Of a stretch of DNA of 64,000 nt, positions 49,095 through 59,867 are shown one piece after another. How positions within the stretch are numbered: position 1 is the stretch's first letter; each line of letters starts with the position of its first letter. A program made the translations under genes and the position numbers. This DNA is from Thuidium tamariscinum (lineage: Eukaryota > Streptophyta > Bryopsida > Hypnales > Thuidiaceae): NCBI GenBank assembly GCA_947034885.2, contig OX344753.2:62001-126000 (forward strand), written 5' to 3'. The notes beneath the pieces were generated by a model. That model saw nothing but the letters and a program-made list of their open reading frames with translations. It ran no database searches and was not told the origin of the DNA.

Positions 49095-51764
49095 TTAACC
49101 CCTAATTGCTCAAACGATCATTTTCCGAAAGTTCTTCTTTACTTTGGGAAAATTTACTGAACCCAAAAAAAAAAAAATTTGACCTTTTTTCTTCCCGGTT
49201 TTGAAAAAATTAGGTTTCATTTGAACATTGATATTCAAAACTAAGATCAATACAATCAAACAAAAGGTATAGCCAAAAAAAGGAGAAATAGTACAAAGTG
49301 TCTAAAATTGCTTAGTGTTGAGGAACTTACTATTTGGAAGAAGTACTGAGGCTCTCATTGATAAATACTATTTATTTTTTAACAAAGCAATAAGAACCAC
49401 AATTTTGACCAAAGAAAAAAAATTTCAAATCCTAAGAATGGAAATTGTATTTTTGGTGAATTTTTGAAGTTATATCTTCAGAAATCATTTAAAGAGAATG
49501 TATGAATATTTTTTAATTTTGACCATATGGGTACTTTCTACTTTTGTACTTTACATTGTCTTCTTTGATGCTAACTTCAAAAATGTCGTAAATCTTATAT
49601 TTCATAATGCATTTGTATTTTGTCTTAATACCTTGGGCTTTTAGAGGTTGAATTTTTGGCATTTCTTTATAAATCAATAAAAAAACAAAATTTAGACCAA
49701 TGAAAAAGAATTTCAAACCCTAAAAATAGAAATTGTATTTTTGGTGAGTTTTTGAAGTTCTATCTTGAAAATTCATTTGAAGAGAATCTATAAATATTTT
49801 TTAATTTTGATCATATGGGTACTTTCTACTCTTTGTGCTTTACATTATCTTATTTGATGCTAAATTTAAAAATGTTGTAAATCTTATATTGCATAACACA
49901 TTTATATTTTGTGTTCATACAATGGGCTTTCACTCCCTTTTAGAGGTTGAAGATTTTGCAATTTTTTGTAAATCAATAAAAAACAGAATTTCGACCAACC
50001 AAATTGCATCTCAAACCCTAAAAATAGAAATTGTATTTTTGGTGAGTTTTTGAAGTTATATCTTGAAAATTCATTTGAAGAGAATCTATAAATATTTTTT
50101 GATTTTGATCACATGGGTACTTTCTAGTTTTTGTGCTGTACATTGTCGTCTTTGATGCTAACTTCAAAAATGTTGTAAATCTTATATTTCATGACACATT
50201 CGTATTTTGTCTTAATACCTAGTGCTATTAGAGGTTGAATATTTTGCATTTCTTTATAAGTCAATAAAAAACAGAATTTAGACCAATCAAAAAGAATTTC
50301 AAACCATAAAAATAGAAATTGTATTTTTGGTGAGTTATTGAAAATTTATATTCAACATTCATTTAAAAATAATCGGAATTTTTTTTTTACTTCGACTAGA
50401 TGGATAGTGTCTATATTTTGTGCTTGACATTATCTTCTAATTCTTCTTTGATACTAACTTCAAAACAATCGTAATGTTTATATTTTATAACACATTTGTG
50501 TTTTGTCCTAACCCGTTGGGTTTATAGGGGTTCAAAATGCATCGGCCTTTTGAACTTGTTCATTATTTGTTAAAAAAAAACAATGTGAAGATCTACTAAA
50601 GTACTAATTCCATCAGTCTGAGGAGTCCTATATATTCAAGAACTTTTGAAGGTTTGGGGTATTGAAGTGTTGAAGATGTACACTTCAACTAAGTTTGTGG
50701 CAACAAATTTTGGGCCTTTTTTCTGTATGGAAAAATTGATTGGGTTTTTGGTAATATAATTTTATTTCAATTGTATTTTGAGAGAAAATTTATTCCCCCT
50801 AAGGCCCAATGTAGGCAATAGAAAGAAAAACATGCATGATTTTTAAAATTACATTTTTTTTTTAAAATAGCATTTTTTTCTACGTAGAGAAACTTAATTT
50901 ATTTTCATTGGATAAGACGCTGTGACGGCTATGAATCTTCTTGTTTTTCAAGCAATCACAATAAACTTTTGAGAAGAAGATGCATTACATCCATTTTAAT
51001 AGTTGAATAGAGAATTGCATAAGGTTTAGTTCTTTTTTTTCAAAACGGTTTCACCATTGGAATTAATGTGTTTCAATTTGATGCAAGACCTATCACCAAT
51101 TTAGTTTTTGTGTACATTTGAAGCTTTGATTCATCCTATTTGGACTAATAATGAAAAAGTTATGGACAGTCTTGTTTTTTGGGCAATCTATGCATCTTCT
51201 TCAAAAAACAACTTGTAGAATTCATTTTTGAATGCAATTTTAAATTTTTACCAATTCTTTTTTTTAAAAGCTTAAGTTTGTTTTCAAGAACAATCCCACC
51301 GTTGGGATTATGATTTTTTAATTCAATATAAGGGCTATTAAGAATTCAGTATTTTGTTCAACTTTGGACCTACTTCTACTTAACAATTTTTTAATGTGGA
51401 AATCAAGTTTTGGCATTGTAAAATTTTTATCCCCAACTCTCAACTCAAATGTTCAAGATAAAAAATTTTGACCTCATGGTGTGTAGTGCAAAAAAAATCC
51501 AGAAATGGCCATCAAAGTCACCTGAAATTGCAGGGCGTAGTTTAAAAAAACTTTGTTTTTCAACTTTGAATGCTCATATCTTCCAATCCGTACGGTCAAA
51601 CTTCATGAAATTTTTACCACATGTTGTTAGAGAAGTGAAGTACAAGATCCTACGGTTAGATTCTAAGAAAAAAAGTGTTTTTAGGTTTCTTGAGTGATTG
51701 CAGCAGAAATGGCAGTTTTCAGTGGTTTCACAGTCAGAAAATGCCTTGGTAACTTAGGGGTTAA
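49095..51764 (-). mobile_element. Larger TTAA-flanked element carrying an internal tandem array
   Basis: It starts TTAACCCCTAATTGCTC and ends CTTAGGGGTTAA. The right part (about 51,100-51,764) is a diverged reverse complement of the reference-like copies, including 'gaatgctcatatcttccaat' and 'cggtcaaacttcatgaaatt'. The middle holds the 290-bp tandem array. At 2,670 bp it would be the largest member here. It may instead be two overlapping elements, because the left end is weak. Confidence 0.5.
49407..50530 (+). repeat. Tandem array, about 290-bp unit, four copies
   Basis: The unit begins GACCAA and carries AGAAATTGTATTTTTGGTGA, then ATATGGGTACTTTCTA, then a 'gatgctaacttcaaaaatg' segment. Unit starts are at about 49,407, 49,695, 49,993 and 50,281 (periods 288, 298, 288). 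Copies are perhaps 80-85% alike; the fourth is the most diverged. Noncoding. Confidence 0.85.
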
Positions 51765-52040
51765 TTTGTTTTGGGGGCAAACATAATGAACACACAAACT
51801 CACAGCTTTGTAAATAAGGAGGCAACATAGAAGCTTTACAAAGAAAATGGGACATAATTGGATCAGAATTTACAAATAGGCGTACTCAAAATTTGTATTC
51901 AAAAAATGGCGAACATCCTCATATCGTCCTTATGCCAATTTGTATCCTATGGCAAGAATATACAAAAATCGATTGCTAGTTACTATATTTCTATTTTAAA
52001 GCAACCATTGTTTCGCTACAATCTTCCAAATTTTTTTTCC
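51765..52040. other. Short gene-free stretch
   Basis: It lies between the TTAA element and the intact gene to its right, and probably includes that gene's 3' untranslated region. Confidence 0.5.
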
Positions 52041-53120
52041 TCACTCAGATTCCGAATCGGTGTCATCTTTGCGAGTTGGGCCAATTGAACCAGATCCAAA
52101 AGTCCCGAGAAATGGTCCACCACCCCATATGTCTCCAGATCCGCTTGATGCACCTCTATGCCCATAATTTCCATAGTAAGGTCCTCCAAAAGTTGGAGGA
52201 GGAATTGAATCATCACACTGAGATCCCCTGTGCCATGTATCATTATAAGAACTACTTCCAGAGAATCCAGGATAGTACTGAGAACTACCTTGGTTGGAAC
52301 CATAATCATGTGTGGTTCCTTGGCTACCTTGGTAGTTGCCATAGCCACCTCGAGGGTCATTACTGTAGTGTGGATCACTTTGGCGATTTTGTGTCCCATA
52401 AACACCATGGTCATGTTGATACGATCCATGATGCCCATGTGGTCGACTACGATCCTCGAGACTTCGTTGTATTGCATCTCGCATTTCTTGCTGGTATTGG
52501 ATGTCTTCGCGTTCTTGTCTACGCCTAGGTATCTCTCCAAATGACACAGGCGTTGAAGCATCCTTCTCCTCCTCCTCCTCTTCCTCCGACCAATCATCCT
52601 CAGCATCCGGCAATACAACCGGTGCATATCCAAGTTGGCCTCGGTTAGACCACTCTGGCATACAATCACTTATACCAGTCCAACTCGTATAAATAACAGC
52701 ATCAGTACGATGCAGTTGGTGGACATTTTTGCCGTAAATTGTGCGCCAATCCACATCTTTGTGGAGTACAATCTCTGCCCAAACCATGGCCATGTTGGAG
52801 TAGTTCATCACATTTGGTTTGGAGTCACGTATTTCAGCTGACCGTGTAACTTCCTCATACCGGTGGACAAAGTGCTTGCTTAGGCACGTCGAAATTTGTC
52901 CCTCCCAATGACGAACTTGCTTTTCAGCATGTTCTCTTGACCACATTTTTGAGAGGTGCGTCATTTTGACGTACTTCTTGTATGTTGTGCAATCCCAAGA
53001 TTTCTTCGGCTCCTCCTCCCATCCAGGTTCTGCTACACATAAAGGATTTGCCCAATCCTCCCAATTCATATCTTGGGATTTGCCCTTGGAACTGGATTTT
53101 GGTTTATCGTTGCGAGGCAT
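52041..53120 (-). CDS. Intact 359-residue protein: conserved domain, UIM-like motif, Gly/Tyr/Ser-rich tail
   Basis: This is the only intact gene of appreciable length in the window. The start is the ATG at 53,120 (MPRNDKPKSS). Residues about 33-126 share a domain with the N-terminus of the RING-H2 gene at 38.3-41.6 kb: GWEEE, KKYVKMTHLSKMWSREHAE, KHFVHR, NYSNMAMVWAEIVLHKDVDW. An acidic run (DDWSEEEEEEE, about 175-186) follows, then QEMRDAIQRSLED at 211-223, which fits the ubiquitin-interacting-motif pattern (A at the core, S three residues on, acidic after). Residues about 230-345 are low-complexity G, S, Y, N and H-rich, prion-like in composition, and the end is DDTDSESE. No membrane segment or signal peptide. 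Function is unknown; a ubiquitin-linked role is inferred from the motif and from its RING-bearing relative. Array 5 lies about 220 bp upstream. Confidence 0.8.
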   Translation of the reverse strand: MPRNDKPKSSSKGKSQDMNWEDWANPLCVAEPGWEEEPKKSWDCTTYKKYVKMTHLSKMWSREHAEKQVRHWEGQISTCLSKHFVHRYEEVTRSAEIRDSKPNVMNYSNMAMVWAEIVLHKDVDWRTIYGKNVHQLHRTDAVIYTSWTGISDCMPEWSNRGQLGYAPVVLPDAEDDWSEEEEEEEKDASTPVSFGEIPRRRQEREDIQYQQEMRDAIQRSLEDRSRPHGHHGSYQHDHGVYGTQNRQSDPHYSNDPRGGYGNYQGSQGTTHDYGSNQGSSQYYPGFSGSSSYNDTWHRGSQCDDSIPPPTFGGPYYGNYGHRGASSGSGDIWGGGPFLGTFGSGSIGPTRKDDTDSESE

Positions 53121-53337
53121 GGTAATAAAATTACCCCAAAGTCCAGAATTAGGGTGATGGGAATTTCGGGGCCCACAAAAGCAAATAATAATTAAAACTC
53201 AATACTATGAAAGTATTCAAGTTTTAATCACAACCATCTCACCAAAATGAAAGGGGCTCACAGAGCTCGAGGCACTGGATTACCCACTTCGGAAGGCAGA
53301 CGATTGTGCCTCAATGAGCCATCCGCGATGCTACTTA

Positions 53338-53665
53338 TACTCGCGGACGGCGGGGGACGTCTCCATCGAAATCGGACGGCATTCAGCGCGAACGAAAGAT
53401 CCTGCGGCCAGAATTGATCGCTAGTCAGATTCGGCGGTGCGGACGGACTGCAGATGGATTGCGGACGCTATGCCGGCGGATTGCGGACGAGCGGACGGCT
53501 TGCGGACGGCCTCCGGACGCTCTCCGCACCATCCGCCCGTCCGCAAGGTGTCCGCAGTCCGTCTGCAATTAAACCACGCGTCCGCAAGCCGGTGGCGTGC
53601 CCGTCCGCACTCTGTCCGTCCGAAATGCCGTCCGCGGAAGTGTCTGGTCGTCCGTCCGCTAGACG
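53338..53665 (-). repeat. CpG-dense array 5, upstream of the intact gene
   Basis: The left half carries GCGGACGG units and the right half CCGTCCGC units, so the array is itself inverted around about 53,540. The long overlapping frames across it are repeat artefacts. Confidence 0.8.
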
Positions 53666-53699
53666 TACGCAAACAAAATTTCAAATGTCAATGGACGTC

Positions 53700-53750
53700 C
53701 GAGGGTTAGCGCCTACGTCCCGTGGACGTCCAGACGTCCCGTCATCCCTG
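53700..53750 (-). repeat. hAT-like terminal sequence (right)
   Basis: It ends ...GACGTCCCGTCATCCCTG, the reverse complement of a CAGGGATGACGGGACGTC start. GGACGTCCAGACGTCC here is the exact inverse of the 16-base block at 31,866. Coding sequence of the next gene begins immediately to the right, so the terminus looks like an insertion boundary. Confidence 0.5.
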
Positions 53751-53752
53751 AT

Positions 53753-55555
53753 TGTAGGCGATGTGGAGGAAGAGGAGAGGATGAAGTTTGGGCAGACATT
53801 GAATACAATACAGTGATGGAGAAATTGTATCAGTGGATAGAAGGCACGTATAGGTAGATTATAATTTTCTTATTTCCACCAGGAGTATTTTTTGATGATG
53901 GGATGAGATAAAGAATGGCACTACCGGAGGCTTGTACTTGACTTCCAGGCATGTGATTGTTTCAAAGACAAATAGTTTCAACTTACAATCATGATTTTCG
54001 ACATGATGGTTAGATAGAGCGTACTGTGCAAGCTTTAGGAGGTTTTGGAATTGTGACGATGCATCCAACTTCATCAAGGGGGGTAGACAACCTCAGAAGT
54101 AGTCGTGAACAAGTACCAGTGGTATTCATTGATAAGTGGAGCGATGAACGCATGCCTTCAGATGTAGATTACGTGGAGAGAACCCCTATAGAGTTACGAA
54201 GGTTAGTTGCATCATATTTACCGAAGAAATGGGGCCTTGTAGCAGTTGGCATTACCACTTCATTGCCTAAAGTAATGGAGGTCCGTTTTGAAGGTGCACA
54301 AGTGATTGTATTAGATGGATTAGTAGATTGAACCCGTTTCCTGTATAATACATTGAAGGAAGCATCACGGAGCAATGCGACACCTCAAGTAGACCCCTCA
54401 GTGTTTGCTCAAGTATCAAGAAGGGCAGAAATAGAAGAGGATGACATTTTCAGCAGTGAAGTAGAGGATGAAGAAGAAGGTGAAGCCCGAGGTGAAGATT
54501 TGCATTCTAAGGATACTCCATGGAGAGAAGGGTTGGAATATCAAAAAGAAAGTATTGATGATGATCGAGATTATATGGAAGGGGAGGAAGAAAATGAGGT
54601 AGAAGATGATGAATCGGAATATGAGGAGACTTCATCAGATGAAGATGAATTGTCATCAGGAAAAGATGACGATTCATTAGAACGAGAAAGTTCTGTTTCT
54701 AGTGAGGCATTTCAAGGAAGAGAGAGAAAAGAATGTGTGAAGGAACGTAAAGAAAATTTGAAGGCTACGAGTGCTGAGGCACAGACAAGTACTGGGAATA
54801 TAATATCAGGAACAGATGAAGCACAAAGGGTAGATGGCTCTTCAGATCATGCAACAGTGGAGAGGGAGATGGTTACAAAGACGGATGTCATGATGGACAT
54901 GGACATGAATGATGTACTTGAAGCGCCTCCTATTACAGAAGATGAAGGAAATCAAGAAAATGATGGGCAAATGGAAGACATATGAGCAAAACAAAGTGTA
55001 GTAGCGGAAGTCATTCCTTCAACTGAGGAAGCGAAAATAGAAACAGGGGGGAATACAACAGTGGAAGACAGTTCAGTGCCTGCATCGGAGGCAATAGGTA
55101 TTGAAATGGCCGAGAAGGTTCAAGAATTGAGGGGAGAAAATATTCTTCCAATTGATACGAGAACTAGTGTTGAAGATGATCCTTTGTATCCTACATTGGC
55201 TAGTGGATTTCAATTTCTAGAGACATCTCTTACATGGGCTTCTCAAGACCAAGGAATGATAGAAGGAGAAAATTGACTATTTCATAATCGAGAAAACATT
55301 CGATATCGTCGCAATGGTATAGAAGGGGCATATACATTTGAACAAGTGACTTCAGTTTTAGATGACACAGCGTTCATGGATGCGATACCTTCGCCAGAGG
55401 TCGAAGTCGAGGAAGGTAGAGATGATGTGGAACTTGTATCCCCCCTTCAAATTCCAGCAACATTGAACACAGAATTGGTAGATAGTGAAGAGAGGGAAGA
55501 GGTTGACACTCAATCATTAGGGATTATAGCAGAAATACCAGAGGCAACGGATTAA
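53753..55555 (+). pseudogene. 5'-truncated gene of unknown function with acidic tail; eight in-frame stops, no frameshift
   Basis: I do not recognise the family. One frame is continuous from just after the hAT-like terminus to the TAA at 55,553. It reads through EVWADIEYNTVMEKLYQWIE, FLFPPGVFFDDGM, RQIVSTYNHDFRHDG, ALGGFGIVTMHPTSSRGVDN and YLPKKWGLVAVGITTSLPKV. The C-terminal 400 codons are very acidic (runs of E and D, with S and T), with a short basic patch ERKECVKERKE. In-frame stops are at 53,855 (TAG), 53,909 (TAA), 53,939, 53,954 (both TGA), 54,011 (TAG), 54,329, 54,983 and 55,274 (all TGA). Each could come from one C-to-T or G-to-A change. The lack of indels over 1.8 kb is unusual for an old pseudogene. 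The 5' part, with any start codon, is not adjacent. Confidence 0.6.
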
Positions 55556-56462
55556 AATAGGGAGACAACTGCTAGTTCTGTATGGAAAGTTATGGTAGTA
55601 TTTAGTAATATATTTAGTTTTATTTATGAAAGTGTAGTTTGAGTAAATGAGTTTGTTTTAGCAAATTATGTATTTGAGTATTATGAGTGAATAATAGTAA
55701 GTTTATATTGTGCAATGTTCTAAAATACAATTACTTTTGAAGTACAGAAGACAACAAGGTTTGAAGATTATCAACATAAGACATGCCATGTGTCTTTTAT
55801 ATGGAAACAATATACCTTTTGGATGGTTTTATAATAAAGAAGATGTAATTTGTACGTAATGGACATGTACATTTGTTCTATTTTAAGCCAATATACTATT
55901 ATTTGCTTTTAGAATGAAATATTTGCGTAGCAATGTTGCAAAAAGAATTGCCTAAGAAATTTTTATGAAAATGGTATACCACATTTACAAAGGTCTTAAA
56001 AACCGATGTTTGTTAGTGTCGTACGATTGCACTTGGCCAAGTGCAAAAATAACAAATTCAGTGTTGATTGTAACAAGGGTCCTAACATTACATGTGTCTA
56101 AGACTTTTTTTTCCCCCTTAAATTTGGCACTTATATTAGAAATAGAAGTTTTGGAGTGCTTTTAATAAAAGCACAGTCAAAGAACTTTAAGGGATAACCA
56201 AATAATGATCTTTCCCATACCCAAAAGGTATTATACTTTGTTAGATCTTGGGAGGGAAGGACTTATAGTAGAACTTCTATAAAGAGCCAAATTGAAACCA
56301 TTGTATTTGATACATTACATTAAAGAGGTTATTAAGAAAAGATAAATTGTATTCATGACATTTGTATGGAACCTAGAAAGTGACCAACAATCAATACAAT
56401 TACTTTAAAGAGCTTTATTACTTCAAAAGAGTGTTGTTTATTATAGGTTCTAAGATAGAAGG
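55556..56462. other. AT-rich gene-free stretch
   Basis: No gene or clear element. The first few hundred bases may be the former 3' flank of the acidic-tailed gene. Confidence 0.5.
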
Positions 56463-56779
56463 CTGTTAAATGCAGTGGGCTCTAAAATGGTGCTCTATCC
56501 TAAATGTACAGTATTTGTACATGTTGCTTTTTCATAGCCTTCAATAGTGTACTAACAATGTACATTTTAGCTAAGGTACCATTTTAGAGCCCTATGCCCT
56601 TTTAACTTCAAAATTTCATAACTAATTCCACAAAGCTCCAAAAAATATGAAACAACTTGGGTTAGATGTCAATTCTACTTGTCTTTCAAGAAAAATATAA
56701 TGAAAAATATTTCAAGATGTTTCACCTTCCCAAAATTCAGTTTCAACCCTTAGATGGGCGATTATTGAACCTTCTACCT
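56463..56779. mobile_element. TA-flanked miniature element, 317 bp
   Basis: The left end AGATAGAAGG and right end CCTTCTACCT are inverted repeats with TA on both sides. The interior is the uninterrupted homologue of the arm split by an insertion at 29,227. Its ends share AGGTAGAA with the 0.4-kb TA-flanked family, so the two families probably used the same transposase type. Confidence 0.7.
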
Positions 56780-57092
56780 TATTGTATTTGTTCATTCAAA
56801 GATTGCATTTGGCTAAGAAGGCACAAAAGATAATTTTGTTGACTATAGAGACCATTGTTCCATTGGTAAACAGTGTTATGTCATTGAGTCGATTTCATCT
56901 TGATTCTAAGCTTTGTGTATATGGCCCTTTTTTTTAAAAATGGCTATGCATTGTAATCTATTTGATCACTTTTGATGTTTTCTTCAAATAACTTGGTTTT
57001 GGCATTGAATTTCATATTTTGGAATGGTTCAAAATATGAAAAATTCTTTATCACATTTGATTTCTATTGCACTTTAAAACTTTTATAAATGC
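56780..57092. other. AT-rich gene-free stretch
   Basis: Nothing recognisable. Confidence 0.5.
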
Positions 57093-58052
57093 TTAACCTT
57101 TAAAGGACCAAACCACATTTTTTGGTAATATTGCAATTTTAGGCAGCTCATTATGAATGGATTTCTTTTTTCTTTTTTCTTTGAATTTTTCACACAACAT
57201 GTGTCCAAGGAGTGTCTTTAAAGTCCAAAAAATTTCATAACTTTTGACTACATGGTTAAAAAGTTATGGCATGATATGTGATTTTGTTTGATCTTTGAGC
57301 AGCATGGGAAGATCAAAAAACTATTAAGAAAACTATTTTTTTTAAGAAATAAAAATTTGAAATTGGTTTATTAGATTTTTGTCTAATTGGGAATCTTTGA
57401 ATCATTCCATTTTGATCAATGAGTCAAAAGTTATGAGGAGTTTTAGTTTGGAGTAGTTTGGGGGTAGTTATAGAATCTCTATTCTACAAAAAAGTTTGAA
57501 ATTCTTTATTTAATTCAATTTTTAATATTTTTGAATAAAAATTGAAACATTGAGTGAATATGGTTTACTACTATATTAAAACCATTGGAATTGTCATTTT
57601 TAATTTTCATAAATAAATTGTTCACAATTTAGTACTTTGAAGCATTTTCTACTTCTTTCTATTTACTATTTTTTTCCTATATGCTGTACAATTCCAAATG
57701 ATTTCAAATGTTTTGAGCATATAACCAACTTTCATTGAAAAATGAATGAATCTAAAGAGTAACTACCATTTTGAATATTTTTTCATACAAATGTGACCTT
57801 ATAAAGTGCAGTTGCACGGATTTTTGCACAAATAAAAAAATGATTTTTGTCAATTCAAATGTTAATATCTTGAAATATACATGATGAAAATTTGTGAAAT
57901 TTTTTCCGCATCTTTTCAAAATACCTTACTACAAGATCCTATGGTTACAAATGTCAAAAAATGTTTTTTTCCTAAAATTTTGCATTTGTATTAGAAATTG
58001 CAGTTTTTGAGCATTTTTAGTGAAAATATAGTCAAAAAAATTTGGGGGTTAA
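57093..58052 (-). mobile_element. TTAA-flanked element, long-subtype relative, reversed
   Basis: It starts TTAACCTTTAAAGGACCA and ends TTTGGGGGTTAA. The interior is the reverse of copy 1's right two thirds (for example 57,640-57,800 against 2,060-2,240). Noncoding. Confidence 0.7.
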
Positions 58053-58281
58053 TAATTTAAACTCTCCATTGCAATTTGAAGTTGAAGTATTGTAATTCAA
58101 TTCTTAAATATTAAAAATGACTCCAAATTGTGGATTGCAATATCATGATTTGAACTCATTTTACCATAATATTCTAATGAGACAAAACAAATTGAAAACA
58201 ATTGAATACATTTTGTGTTTGATGTGAAGTTTTTCCCCTATTTCTTCAAAACCATTCATTTGATGATTTCAACATTTGTCA

Positions 58282-58845
58282 TTAACCCATAGAGGACTCG
58301 GAAGGGACTATTGATCATTTGTAAGAATCTTAGGTAAGTGTGGACAAAGTCAGTTTGGGTTGGATGTTTATGAAATTTTGACATAAGGTTTGAACATGTA
58401 CTCCTTTGGTTGTTCTATAAATTTTTTTTCTAAATTGGCTACCCAAATTTAAAGCTATTGCACCATAAGCTTTTAGACAACTTGGGCAACATATACAAAA
58501 TTCTTCTTCTACTTTTCAAATTTGGTAGGTATGTAATTGATATGATATAGAATTCAATTGTCAAGAAAACAAACTATACATAGTGCAAAAATCTCACTTT
58601 AAGAGTTAAAGTCTAATGACCATGTTAGAAAGGTGAGAAAAAATATTCTTCTAACTTCAAATGTTATAATCTTTCAATATGTGTAGTCAAAGTTCCTAAT
58701 TTTTTCCACCCATTTACATTGTAGTCCGGTATAATTTGTCATATTGATGAATTTTATTTTGAAGAAATCATTTTTAAAATTCCCCTCAAAGTGCCAATTT
58801 CTTACAACTTATGTCTGAAATGTGCATTGGTCCTTTAAGACTTAA
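58282..58845 (+). mobile_element. TTAA-flanked element, short subtype
   Basis: It starts TTAACCCATAGAGGACTC and ends GGTCCTTTAAGACTTAA, 564 bp. It is related to the degenerate copy at 5,048. Noncoding. Confidence 0.65.
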
Positions 58846-59428
58846 TGATTTTAAGTTCTCACAAATAAACTATTTGCATAATTATGCAACCAAATGAACC
58901 AATTCTTTTGAAGATCATTTTGCAATTCCAATTATAATAGTATTTGTTATTTCAATCATTTCAATTACAAATTATGTTGATAATTGAAGATTTGATAGTA
59001 TAACATTTGATAATATTCTTACAAATTAACGATGTAAAATTAAACATGGATGTTTAGTGTCCAATGAATGATGGATAATCTTTTTTGTGTAGGATAAAAG
59101 TATAACTATTCATCCTCGGAATTTTGTATGAAAAGGGGAGATCATCTAGAGTACTTTGACTTCCAATGAGTACTTTCAAATTTTTGTAAATCAATGATTC
59201 CCACAATATCAAAATAGATTATTTCCATGAACCTTTTTCCGTCCTTTCAAGGATTAGGCTTTGAAGTCAACTTATCCACCCATTGCTTCCTTGAACTACT
59301 AGTTTCAACACATATGAACTTTTCCTACATCTAAAATTGAGGCACCAACAACCAACCATATCCACCTCCCAACCTATGGAAGGCAATATTTTCAATCAAG
59401 GCCAAAATAAATTTCTAACTAGATTTTA
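58846..59428. other. AT-rich gene-free stretch
   Basis: Nothing recognisable. Confidence 0.5.
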
Positions 59429-59854
59429 AGGTAGAACCACCTATTCCCGATCTAGGTCCCATACCCAACTTGGAGGATGTGGCTATTTTTAACCAAGGCT
59501 AGAAGAGATTGAATCTAATCAAAGCTTCAAATATACTTTTGCCTCATTTTCAAAGTTGGGATAAAGAAGGTCAATGATACATGTTCCAAAGTGTCATAAA
59601 GCGTGTGAGAAGTATAAAGTAGGAAAGTAGTCTCGGCTATGATTTGAATTGGAAGACTCTAGACATTGGCTATGTGTTCTAAGCACTTTTGGCTTCCAAA
59701 AATCATATTAATTTTGGTTTTGGGAATAAAATTATGAAAAATTTACAATCCCCATATTTCCTATCTTTCTACACAAGAAAAATTTACATGGCCTCATATC
59801 CCTCATGATTTGTTCTAGAATTTCTTAAGTGATTGAATATAGGTGGTTCTACCT
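59429..59854 (-). mobile_element. TA-flanked miniature element, copy 3, reversed
   Basis: Ends AGGTAGAACCACCTATTCCC and ATATAGGTGGTTCTACCT with TA on both sides; the interior is the reverse complement of the copies at 15,323 and 29,227. Confidence 0.85.
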
Positions 59855-59867
59855 TAAATTGCATTTT

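Noticed and set aside
31842..53750. Calling a single confirmed 21.9-kb hAT element
   Set aside because: The eight-base flanks do not match and the region contains other elements and a second unrelated hAT remnant; I keep it as a hypothesis only.
53859..54077. 72-codon open frame on the minus strand
   Set aside because: The plus-strand frame through the same bases is continuous with 1.5 kb of coherent coding sequence, so the minus-strand frame is its shadow.
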